From NCBI RefSeq assembly GCF_003711265.1, contig NZ_CP024634.1, forward strand, positions 372,001 to 436,000: a DNA stretch of 64,000 nt, in the 5' to 3' direction. Both the position numbers and the translations under genes were made by a program. Under the pieces are notes generated by a model. The model searched no databases and was not told the origin of the DNA. It saw only the letters and a list, made by a program, of their open reading frames with translations. This document shows, piece after piece, positions 52,124 through 59,145 of the stretch (positions are counted from its first letter, which is position 1; each line of letters begins with the position of its first letter). The DNA is from Bathymodiolus thermophilus thioautotrophic gill symbiont (GTDB lineage Bacteria; Pseudomonadota; Gammaproteobacteria; PS1; Pseudothioglobaceae).

Positions 52124-53020
52124 TTAAGGAGCACACCCTTCTCCCCCAACATTGATATTATTTTTCAACGAGTCGGGAATTAAATGCTCATTGTCAGCCC
52201 CTAATCTCTCTTTGAATATTTCAAGTTTTTCTTTATTGATGGCACTGCCTTCACTCATAAAAAATACCTTTGCATCTTCGGGAACCATCTCTTGCTCTGT
52301 GAGTTCAACAGTTACCATTCTTTTTTCAATCCCATCATCATCTATAAAACCTTTGTAACTTGTTGTTTTTTTGACTCTGTATATTTGTCCTGGCTTGGTC
52401 AATGCCTCCGCTTCGTCCTCAACTGAATAAGGAGCAATCGGGACTGAATTGGCTGAGTTTTCAACGCCAAAAATAACCCCGATATCGTTTTCCACTGCAC
52501 CTGTCCTTGAAAAATCTGAAGCCTCTTCAAAACTATACGAAAAAGAAGTGAATTTGTCAGTGACGATAAAATCTCCTTCTGTTATTCCAGGGACTTCCCC
52601 ATCAAGATCGTAATAAGGTTTTCCATTTCCCGATGACCTAGTCGAAGAACTTCCACGATAAATATTGCTATTAGAAGGTGGGAATTTATTCATCGTCTCA
52701 GAAAAGTTTTTTATTTTTGCTTGGTAGACTTCTATAGATTCAGGCGCACTACTTCCAGCTCCATCTTTAAGGTAATTATTTATATAACTATTGCTATCAA
52801 CTGTGTATCCATCAAAGTATAGTTTTTCTTCTGAAGTAATCTCCAGTCCCTCCGTTTGTTTTCTCATTTTCTCAGAATAGACTGATTTTATTTTGTCTCT
52901 TTCGCTGGCACTATTGTTGGTAAATATTTCTCGTTGTTTATCTTCACTCGGAAAAATTGTTGCAGAAGCATCTGCAAAAGTCCAAATAAGTAAAGCAATA
53001 AGTAGATAATGTTTTTTCAT
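52124..53020 (-). CDS. Secreted ADP-ribosyltransferase-like protein, copy 1
   Basis: 298 residues with a signal peptide (MKKHYLLIALLIWTFADASA, cleavage likely at ASA|TIF). The mature part shows an R-S-E pattern: Arg122 in NIYRGSSS, S-x-S at FTSFSYSFEEAS (about 159-163) and E-x-E in VEDEAEALTKPGQIYRV (about 201-205). This order and spacing fit the R / S-T-S / E-x-E class of ADP-ribosyltransferases, many being secreted toxins. The N-terminal about 100 residues are charged and may be a pro- or binding region. No immunity gene is visible. It has a paralogue at 53710. I infer the family from motifs only; a related non-catalytic fold is possible. Confidence 0.65.
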   Translation of the reverse strand: MKKHYLLIALLIWTFADASATIFPSEDKQREIFTNNSASERDKIKSVYSEKMRKQTEGLEITSEEKLYFDGYTVDSNSYINNYLKDGAGSSAPESIEVYQAKIKNFSETMNKFPPSNSNIYRGSSSTRSSGNGKPYYDLDGEVPGITEGDFIVTDKFTSFSYSFEEASDFSRTGAVENDIGVIFGVENSANSVPIAPYSVEDEAEALTKPGQIYRVKKTTSYKGFIDDDGIEKRMVTVELTEQEMVPEDAKVFFMSEGSAINKEKLEIFKERLGADNEHLIPDSLKNNINVGGEGCAP

Positions 53021-53139
53021 ATAGTTATTTTTTTAAGATTTAAGTTATGATAAATAGATATGATTTTGCCAAATACCATATATTTACAAAGCTTAAAGGG
53101 TTGCCCTCAAGCGTTAATTTACCGTCATTCATTACACAC

Positions 53140-53495
53140 CGCTGTTACATTCTTAAACACTGATGAGTCTGTTCATTAATATCACCTTTAACCATTTTCA
53201 TCATCTCAGGCATCAAAGGAATTTGCCTTGAAAGATAAACAGTTGCCTCGCCAGTTACTACTACTGTTTATAAATAAGTGTCAATTACTTTATGGCACTT
53301 TGTTTGAGACCTTTGTATAAATATGAATAATCATTAAGAATCCACTTTTCACCTACTTGGTAATTTTTTAAACCCAGCCTTAGCCCTGCTAGGACAAGGT
53401 TTAAGAAAATCACCAATTGGGCAAAAATTGAATTTTGCTAATCATCCATATTTATGCAAAGGTCTCTGTTTTGTTGAAATAATGTTTTTTTGCAT
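53140..53495 (-). pseudogene. ridA 5' fragment (duplicate), interrupted by a family A element
   Basis: This copies the first ~65 codons and upstream region of ridA (51416-51805). Shared runs include ACACCGCTGTTA, TCAAAGGAATTTG, GAAAGATAAACAGTTG and TTGTTGAAATAATG, and upstream AAATTTTACTGCATATTTAT. A family A element sits inside it (53306-53466). Many substitutions and a missing 3' half make it non-functional. It results from a tandem duplication that also copied the downstream ADP-ribosyltransferase-like gene. Confidence 0.85.
53306..53466. repeat. Family A foldback element (A9) inserted in the ridA fragment
   Basis: GAGACCTTTGTATAAATATG at the left, TATTTATGCAAAGGTCTC at the right, with TGTTT on both sides. 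The intact ridA gene at 51770-51800 shows the empty site (CTTTGTTTGTTGAAATAATG), so this is direct evidence that the element moved. Confidence 0.95.
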
Positions 53496-53594
53496 GATAA
53501 TTCTTTTAGTGGCGATTTAATGCGACCAAATTTTACTGCATATTTATACCGAAGTCTTGATAGAATGATACAAAACATCTTTTGGATTTTAATT

Positions 53595-53698
53595 ATACCG
53601 TTTTCAAAAATAAACCAAACAATCTGGTACTCATCCTCATTCCAAGTATTGACAGTAAAAATACTTGATGATTATAATACCATTGTCAAAAATGGTAT
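53595..53698. repeat. Family C short inverted-repeat element (C2)
   Basis: It begins ATACCGTTTTCAAAAATAAA and ends CATTGTCAAAAATGGTAT. AAACCAAACAATCTGG is identical to the element at 23221. It is in the spacer upstream of the ridA fragment and just before the end of the second ADP-ribosyltransferase-like gene. An internal stretch near 53650 (AGTATTGACAGTAAAAATACT) forms another small palindrome. Confidence 0.65.
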
Positions 53699-53709
53699 CG
53701 TTTATTCTT

Positions 53710-54600
53710 TTAAGGGATGCACTCTTCCTTAACATTGATATTATTTTTCAACGAGTCGGGAATTAAATGTTCGTTTTCATCCCCCAATCGTTCTTTAAAT
53801 ATTTCAAATTTTTCTTGATTGACGGTACTGCCTTTGCTCATAAAAAATACCTTTGCACCTTCGGGTGCTGTCTCTTGCTCTTCAAGTTCAACAGTTACCA
53901 TTCTTTTTTCAACCCCTTCATCATCTATAAAACCTTTGTAACTTTTTGTTTCTTTGACTTTGTATAGTTGTCCTGGCTTGGTCAACGCCTCTGCTTCGTT
54001 CTCAACTGAATAAGGGGCAATCGGAACTGAGCCTTTTGAGTTTTCAACGCCAAAAATAATCCCTATATCATTTGTCATTCCACTGCTTCTTGAAAACTCT
54101 GAAGCCTCTTCAAAACTATACGAAAAAGAAGTGAATTTGTCAGTGACGACAAAATCTCCTTCTGTTATTTTAGGGACTTCCCCGTCAAGATCGTAATAAG
54201 GTTTTCCATTTCCCGATGACCCAGCCGAAGAACTTCCACGATAAATATTGTTGTTAGCAGGTGGGAGTTTATCCAGTGCCTCAGAAAAGCCTTTTATTCT
54301 TGCTTGGTAAAAATCTATGGTGATATCATCGTCATCCTCAGCTCCTTTAAGGTAATCATTGATAAAATCATCACTATTAGTTGTGTAGTCCCTAAAATAT
54401 GCCTTTTCTTCTTGAGTGAGCTCTATTCCTTGCGTTTGTTCGCTCATTTTTTCAGAATGAGCTAACTTTGCGGCCTCTCTTTCGCTTTCACCATTGTTGG
54501 CAAATAGTTCTCGTTGCTCTTCTTCACTTGGAAAAATTGTTGCAGAAGCATCTGCAAAAGTCCAAATAAGCAAGGCAATAAGTAGATAATGTTTTTTCAT
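53710..54600 (-). CDS. Secreted ADP-ribosyltransferase-like protein, copy 2
   Basis: 296 residues, paralogous to copy 1 over its whole length with the same signal peptide sequence. The candidate catalytic residues are conserved: Arg121 (NIYRGSSS), S-x-S in FTSFSYSFEEAS (about 158-162), and E-x-E in VENEAEALTKPGQLYKV (about 200-204). Most differences are in residues 27-115, while the region from NIYRGSSS to the end is better conserved. It ends SLKNNINVKEECIP. The upstream 100 bp also matches that of copy 1, so both probably share promoter type (a conserved TTGGCA stretch). The pair arose by duplication together with part of ridA. Confidence 0.65.
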   Translation of the reverse strand: MKKHYLLIALLIWTFADASATIFPSEEEQRELFANNGESEREAAKLAHSEKMSEQTQGIELTQEEKAYFRDYTTNSDDFINDYLKGAEDDDDITIDFYQARIKGFSEALDKLPPANNNIYRGSSSAGSSGNGKPYYDLDGEVPKITEGDFVVTDKFTSFSYSFEEASEFSRSSGMTNDIGIIFGVENSKGSVPIAPYSVENEAEALTKPGQLYKVKETKSYKGFIDDEGVEKRMVTVELEEQETAPEGAKVFFMSKGSTVNQEKFEIFKERLGDENEHLIPDSLKNNINVKEECIP

Positions 54601-54701
54601 AAGTTGTTTTTTCAGGGTTTAAGTTATGATAAATAGATATGATTTTGCCAAACACTAGGGATACCTTCAAGCGTCAATTTACCATCATTCATTATCTAAT
54701 A

Positions 54702-54851
54702 GAGACCTTTGCATAAATATGAATAATCATCAAGAATCCACTTGGTAATTTTTTAAACCCAGCCTTAGCCCTGCTAGGACAAGATTTAAGAAAATTACCA
54801 AGTGGATAAAAATTGAATTTTGCTAATCATCCATATTTATGCAAAGGTTTC
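54702..54851. repeat. Family A foldback element (A10) with 5-bp target duplication
   Basis: GAGACCTTTGCATAAATATG at the left and TTTATGCAAAGGTTTC at the right, flanked by TAATA on both sides. It is about 150 bp because part of the left inner arm is deleted (the left arm reads AATCCACTTGGTAATTTTTT without the CACCC stretch). It lies in the 785-bp gap between the second ADP-ribosyltransferase-like gene and the A/B array. Confidence 0.93.
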
Positions 54852-54898
54852 TAATAGTAAGTAACATCTTTGTAACTTTAAATATTATACCTTCTGAT

Positions 54899-55066
54899 TC
54901 AAAAGCACCAGACAGGGATTTTAGCGCTTTTTTTTAAGTGTTTTCCTAGTAAAGTTGTAATTTCATCCACAAAAGTTATCACTCTAACGAGATTATCCAA
55001 CGCAATATATTTACTGGTATCTGTTCTAATTGCCTTTTTCGTTTCAAAACAATAAGCTTTAGGTTG
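54899..55066 (-). pseudogene. Unrecognised open-frame remnant (~55 codons)
   Basis: A minus-strand stretch without stops reads AYCFETKKAIRTDTSKYIA, then DNLVRVITFVDEITTLLGKH and ends KKSAKIPVWCF. It has coding-like composition but no start codon with a ribosome-binding site, and stop codons directly precede it. I do not recognise the family; it may be the tail of a decayed gene. The rest of the gap (55067-55337) contains only the family B remnant and nothing else I can support. Confidence 0.3.
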
Positions 55067-55123
55067 CTACCCTCAATTAGTAGAGGAAGATATATTACTC
55101 CTCACTTCTATGCACAATGTGGA

Positions 55124-55201
55124 AAAACCCCTGCATTAGGCATAAATAATTAACTAAAAAGCCAATTTTATTCAACATCCGCGTCTAAAAATAGGGGGCT
55201 C
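55124..55201. repeat. Family B short element (B3), heavily deleted
   Basis: Left end AAAAACCCCTGCATTAGGC with TAAATAATTAACTAAAAAG, right end ATAGGGGGCTC. It matches the other family B copies and the IS5-family terminal repeat (CCCCTGCATTA). No target duplication is left. Confidence 0.65.
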
Positions 55202-55337
55202 AATTAGGATCTTAACAAAAGTAGCGATGAAATTATCCCATCATTTTATTGCATTAACATATATAGCACCTGTTCCAACCCCAAATATCAAAACTCATTA
55301 GATTATTAAAAAACTTATAGCAAAAGCCATTAAAGTC

Positions 55338-55346
55338 TGATATAAT
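55338..55346 (+). promoter_or_regulatory. Extended -10 promoter candidate for the A/B array
   Basis: TGATATAAT (TG, one base, then TATAAT) lies 40 bp upstream of the first lipoprotein ATG at 55386. A consensus -35 is not evident, as expected for an extended -10 promoter. No equivalent precedes the second or third unit, whose 100-bp spacers hold a terminator-like hairpin. Confidence 0.45.
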
Positions 55347-55385
55347 CTTTATAGATTTTATATGTAATAATTTTATAAGTTGATA

Positions 55386-56954
55386 ATGAAAGAAGTAACA
55401 AGGGTAATATTTTTACCACTGATAGCACTAACGATGTTCGGATGTTCAGATGATAATCCCTCAAAGAATCCTACCAACACTACCACCATCACCGATAGCA
55501 CTACTGGTGCTATCACTGATGTCGCATCACAAGCAGAACGGCTTGCGTTAACAAAAAGAAACGAAGCAGTATTAGCAAACACAACAGCACGAACAAAATA
55601 CCAAGAGGTAAAGCAATTTGCTGTTAACGCTCAAAATGCAACAACCGTAAACGATGCAGAAAACGCTAAAAACTCTGCCAATGTAGCCTTAGAAGCAGTG
55701 TTAGTCGCTAAAAACAAAACTCATCAAGCCGCAGTAGAATCTCGTAACGCAGCCAATGAAGCCAACACAGACAACGCTAGAGCCTTTGCCGATGAAGCAG
55801 AAACTGTTGACACAGGTGCACTTGGATCAACTCATTACCACAACGAAGCTGAGAAAGAAGCAAAAAAAGCAGAAGATGCTTGGACTGCCCTTAATGGCAA
55901 TGACAATGACAATGACAACGGCAGTGGCAATGACAACGGTAACGGTGGCGGCAATGACAACGGTAACGGTAACGGCAGTGGCAATGACAACGGTAACGGC
56001 GGCGGCAATGACGATACTACTGGACTAACTCAAGCACAAATAGACGCAGCAGACGCCCATGTCGATGAAGCAAAAAAGCAAGCAGGACTAGCAACACTAT
56101 CATTAGTGCCTTTAAGCATTGCAGCTAACAATGCAACTACTGCAGCAACTGTGGCTTTACAATTCTTTAATAGTCAAGATTGGGATGTAGTCGCCAGAGA
56201 ATACGCTAAAACAGTAAATGCTTACACCGATGCCATTAGAAAAGCACAGAAAATTAAGTCAGCATATGATGCAGCGGTCGTTGCTCACAATTCAGCACAG
56301 AGAATTAGACCTAATGAAACCAATGCTCAAGATTATGTGCAATCCGCCAATAGTTCTAATGACTCAGCAATAGAGTATCAAAAGAATGCATTTGATGCTA
56401 AAGAGTCCACTAAAATATTATTTGACAGATTGCCAACAGAGCGAAGAGCAATGGCACAAAAGGCAGAAGAGAGAATAGACTACAACGCCAATAAAGCAGC
56501 AGGATGGGCACTTATACCCACAGACAAAGGCGTAAAAATAACGCAATTGTTATTTGGATTGTTCAATCGCCCAGGAGTACCATCACCTATCACTTATGTA
56601 GAAAACGATAACTGCGCATCGGTAAATGCAGAAAATGCAGCACACCCTAGAGCAGAATTTGGTATTCAACAAATAACAGATGAATTTAACAAAAAAGATT
56701 GTGGCTATATCTCTGTACACTTCACAGACGCACAATTACAAGCAACAAAAGACATTGACTTATTTGCTAGTAACGATATAAACACGCAAGTAATCACTAT
56801 TCTTAGTTCAGGCGTTGCTGGTGGTATCAATACCGATACTGTAAGCACGCCAGATAAGTGTCAATCAGAATTCCTCCTATACTCAGGATGGAAACACTAT
56901 ATCACCAGCAAAAATGATGAGTTCCCAGCAACTTATAATTGCGAAAATAACTAA
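55386..56954 (+). CDS. Array lipoprotein A, copy 1
   Basis: 522 residues from ATG 55386. The signal LPLIALTMFGCSDDNPSKN has a lipobox-like end with Cys followed by Ser-Asp, compatible with outer-membrane sorting. Then come a Thr/Asn-rich spacer, an Ala/Asn-rich predicted coiled coil (about residues 45-170), an Asn/Gly/Asp low-complexity linker (about 175-215), a second Ala-rich helical region, and a C-terminal domain (about 390-522) with four Cys (NDNCAS, KKDCGY, PDKCQS, TYNCEN). I do not recognise the family. In the linker GND/NGNG units vary between copies. Compared with copy 2 only a few residues differ outside it. The gene is followed after 30 bp by B with its own AGGAAAATATTATG site. Confidence 0.85.
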   Translation: MKEVTRVIFLPLIALTMFGCSDDNPSKNPTNTTTITDSTTGAITDVASQAERLALTKRNEAVLANTTARTKYQEVKQFAVNAQNATTVNDAENAKNSANVALEAVLVAKNKTHQAAVESRNAANEANTDNARAFADEAETVDTGALGSTHYHNEAEKEAKKAEDAWTALNGNDNDNDNGSGNDNGNGGGNDNGNGNGSGNDNGNGGGNDDTTGLTQAQIDAADAHVDEAKKQAGLATLSLVPLSIAANNATTAATVALQFFNSQDWDVVAREYAKTVNAYTDAIRKAQKIKSAYDAAVVAHNSAQRIRPNETNAQDYVQSANSSNDSAIEYQKNAFDAKESTKILFDRLPTERRAMAQKAEERIDYNANKAAGWALIPTDKGVKITQLLFGLFNRPGVPSPITYVENDNCASVNAENAAHPRAEFGIQQITDEFNKKDCGYISVHFTDAQLQATKDIDLFASNDINTQVITILSSGVAGGINTDTVSTPDKCQSEFLLYSGWKHYITSKNDEFPATYNCENN

Positions 56955-56984
56955 AACTTAAAGTAAAGATAACAGGAAAATATT

Positions 56985-59045
56985 ATGAAAGAATTTATGA
57001 AAAAAACACTACTTGCTGTAGTGCTAATGGCATCGCTAATGCCGGTTGTATCCAATGCGTTTACACCGGGGAATCTTGACAACGCACCAGTAATGGTACA
57101 ACTCACTTCAGTATGGACATGGTACAACGCCGAAACAAATACGATGAGATTTGGTGCTAATACGAGGCATGGAATAATAAACCTTGAAACCAGCGAGGGA
57201 AGTGGACGGGATCATAATGTCTATCAATACAGTAAACTTATGAAGCTTCATGGGCATTATATTACAGTAGATGGGTGGCTAGACGATGCGGGAATAAAAT
57301 TAACATTTGAATACAAAAATCTCCCACCTTCGCCGAATATAACTATGTCTTGGGGTGATCTTTATCACACATTTTATGACAACTTCCGCCTTTACAATGG
57401 AAGACTACTCGATATAACAACAGATGATAATGCTGAAATATGGTGGCATGCTTTGGATTTCCCCAAGAGTCCCAATTCAGAAATAACTGGTGCAAAACTA
57501 CACTATACAGGAGCAAGTGGAATAAAGTTACAATTAGACTTCTCACACTCGCTATACGGAGACCCAACTCTGTTTTCCAATGCACATGATTATGACCGTG
57601 ATGCCTTTACTCTTAATGACAATAATGATTTCTTTAAAGTAACCATAGGTAACAATAGAAAAACATTATGGTTCTCGCATAACAACATACCAAGTGCCAC
57701 AACCCTTAAAGCAAACCTTTCAAAATTGAAAGAAAGCCTAAAAAAATATTATGCTAATTATGATGGCAAAATAAGTTCCGATGCACAAACACAGTTTGAC
57801 AACTTGTCACTCCCACTGTATGACGGCAACGCAAGTACAATGAAAAACATTAGCGCATCTGATGAAGACAATGTAGTGAAGATTGATATTGAATTTGATA
57901 GGATTTTAAGTTGGAAAAATGAAGTTGCCACAACTGCACAATTGAATGAGCTACTTAAAGTAGATGGTTTGTATGTAGGTGCCAGTGTGATTATGACTGA
58001 TTTAAACGCTGGAAATAAGAATCTCCGAATAACCTATCGAGGGAATGTAGAGCGCTCTACAATGACTATAGATTTAGGAGATTTAAGAGCCAGTTTAAGT
58101 AAAATATTTACCAATTTCTACCCACATGTGTCCAGTCATCTTCAAACTCAAATTGATACACTGGATTTACCTAGACTTAAACCTTCTACAATGCAAAGCA
58201 TTCAGGCCAGCACTTCCCTTTCGGGAAATAGCAAAAGCGGAACACTTGACATGACTTTCGATAAAGATTTAGTTTGGAGTGCTGGCTTTGATTATGGGAT
58301 GGGTTGTAGTTTGACCGATAATGCTTGTCAAGTTGTTAAGGTAAATGGAGGATATGTTAATATCACTTTAAGTTCCAGCCAAAACGATGATCGCAAGAAA
58401 CTTGCTCTCATCTATACAATCATGACAGAAGATTCAACCGTAACAGTAAATCTAGCAGACTTAAAAGCCTATTTAAGCAAGGTACTCTATAACTTTAGTG
58501 GAGACCTTACTGATGCGGCAAAAGCACAGTTTGACAGTTTAGAATTTCCAAAATCCTTTGAGTTGCAGATGCAGGAAAAATCTATAAAAGCAGAAAGGGA
58601 TACTGAAATACATACTCAAACTGCCCATACTGCCAAAGAAACCACAAAGTCAGCCACGACTGTTGCCGATGGTTTTGCGGCGAAAAATGACGCCATTGAG
58701 GCCGCAAATAAGGCAGAAGAATCCGCAAATGATGTTAGTGAAACAGACACTACCAGAAAACAGTCAGCAAATGCGAACGCACAACTGGCAAAAGAACATG
58801 CAGAGGCCGCTAAAGTTGCCTTTAAAGAACTGTATGAGTCAAAGGCAATACAAGGAAACTGGAAGACCCCTGTGATAAAAGGCTTAGGCTACTCAACAGA
58901 CATTTATAGCTACGAAGGCAAAACTAACAACAAAGGTATGTATAGATGTCAAAGTGGTGAAATGGTTACATTTTCGCTTGGATATATAAAAATTGCAAAA
59001 GTTACTTGTCCACCAGCAGTCACACTTGTGAGTGTGCCTGAGTAG
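56985..59045 (+). CDS. Array exported protein B, copy 1
   Basis: 686 residues with a signal peptide (MKKTLLAVVLMASLMPVVSNA). Then an N-terminal block (to 158), followed by three related segments of about 110-120 residues, each ending like NFxxxxxxxxQxQxDxLxLP and continuing with a D-x-x-F-D-x-x-L-x-W motif (for example IEFDRILSW, MTFDKDLVW). These look like repeated beta-sandwich domains. The C-terminal region (about 530-620) is Ala/Glu/Lys-rich and helical, like part of A. The tail GLGYSTDIYSYEGKTNNKGM, CQSGEMVTFSLGYIKIAKV resembles a short surface-protein motif (Y-x-T...G-x-T...G-E-x-V-T-F-S-x-G). Function unknown; a surface adhesin or binding protein is an inference. Confidence 0.85.
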   Translation: MKEFMKKTLLAVVLMASLMPVVSNAFTPGNLDNAPVMVQLTSVWTWYNAETNTMRFGANTRHGIINLETSEGSGRDHNVYQYSKLMKLHGHYITVDGWLDDAGIKLTFEYKNLPPSPNITMSWGDLYHTFYDNFRLYNGRLLDITTDDNAEIWWHALDFPKSPNSEITGAKLHYTGASGIKLQLDFSHSLYGDPTLFSNAHDYDRDAFTLNDNNDFFKVTIGNNRKTLWFSHNNIPSATTLKANLSKLKESLKKYYANYDGKISSDAQTQFDNLSLPLYDGNASTMKNISASDEDNVVKIDIEFDRILSWKNEVATTAQLNELLKVDGLYVGASVIMTDLNAGNKNLRITYRGNVERSTMTIDLGDLRASLSKIFTNFYPHVSSHLQTQIDTLDLPRLKPSTMQSIQASTSLSGNSKSGTLDMTFDKDLVWSAGFDYGMGCSLTDNACQVVKVNGGYVNITLSSSQNDDRKKLALIYTIMTEDSTVTVNLADLKAYLSKVLYNFSGDLTDAAKAQFDSLEFPKSFELQMQEKSIKAERDTEIHTQTAHTAKETTKSATTVADGFAAKNDAIEAANKAEESANDVSETDTTRKQSANANAQLAKEHAEAAKVAFKELYESKAIQGNWKTPVIKGLGYSTDIYSYEGKTNNKGMYRCQSGEMVTFSLGYIKIAKVTCPPAVTLVSVPE

Positions 59046-59070
59046 TTAACTTGTTGTAATTAACATCCTT

Positions 59071-59090
59071 AAGCCTCTTCATTGAGGCTT
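59071..59090 (+). terminator. Hairpin after B copy 1
   Basis: AAGCCTC and GAGGCTT pair over a 6-nt loop, followed by TTGGG rather than a clean T-tract. A weak terminator or processing site; it could reduce read-through into the next unit. Confidence 0.55.
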
Positions 59091-59145
59091 TTGGGTGTAA
59101 GCAGGATATAGATTTAATCAATTTTTAAACTAGGAAAGAAGTAAC

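Noticed and set aside
51949..52155. A 68-codon plus-strand open frame starting MNNHQESTFHPLGNFLN
   Set aside because: It lies within the family A element (A8) and recurs in other copies only because the element is repeated; it has no ribosome-binding site and differs in frame length by copy.
53490..53732. An 80-codon plus-strand frame
   Set aside because: It runs antisense through the ridA remnant leader, a family C element and the end of the second toxin-like gene, with no start signal.
55756..56028. Met/Thr-rich plus-strand frame inside lipoprotein A (also at 59525 and 63301)
   Set aside because: A shadow frame of the linker region with strongly skewed composition, and no ribosome-binding site.
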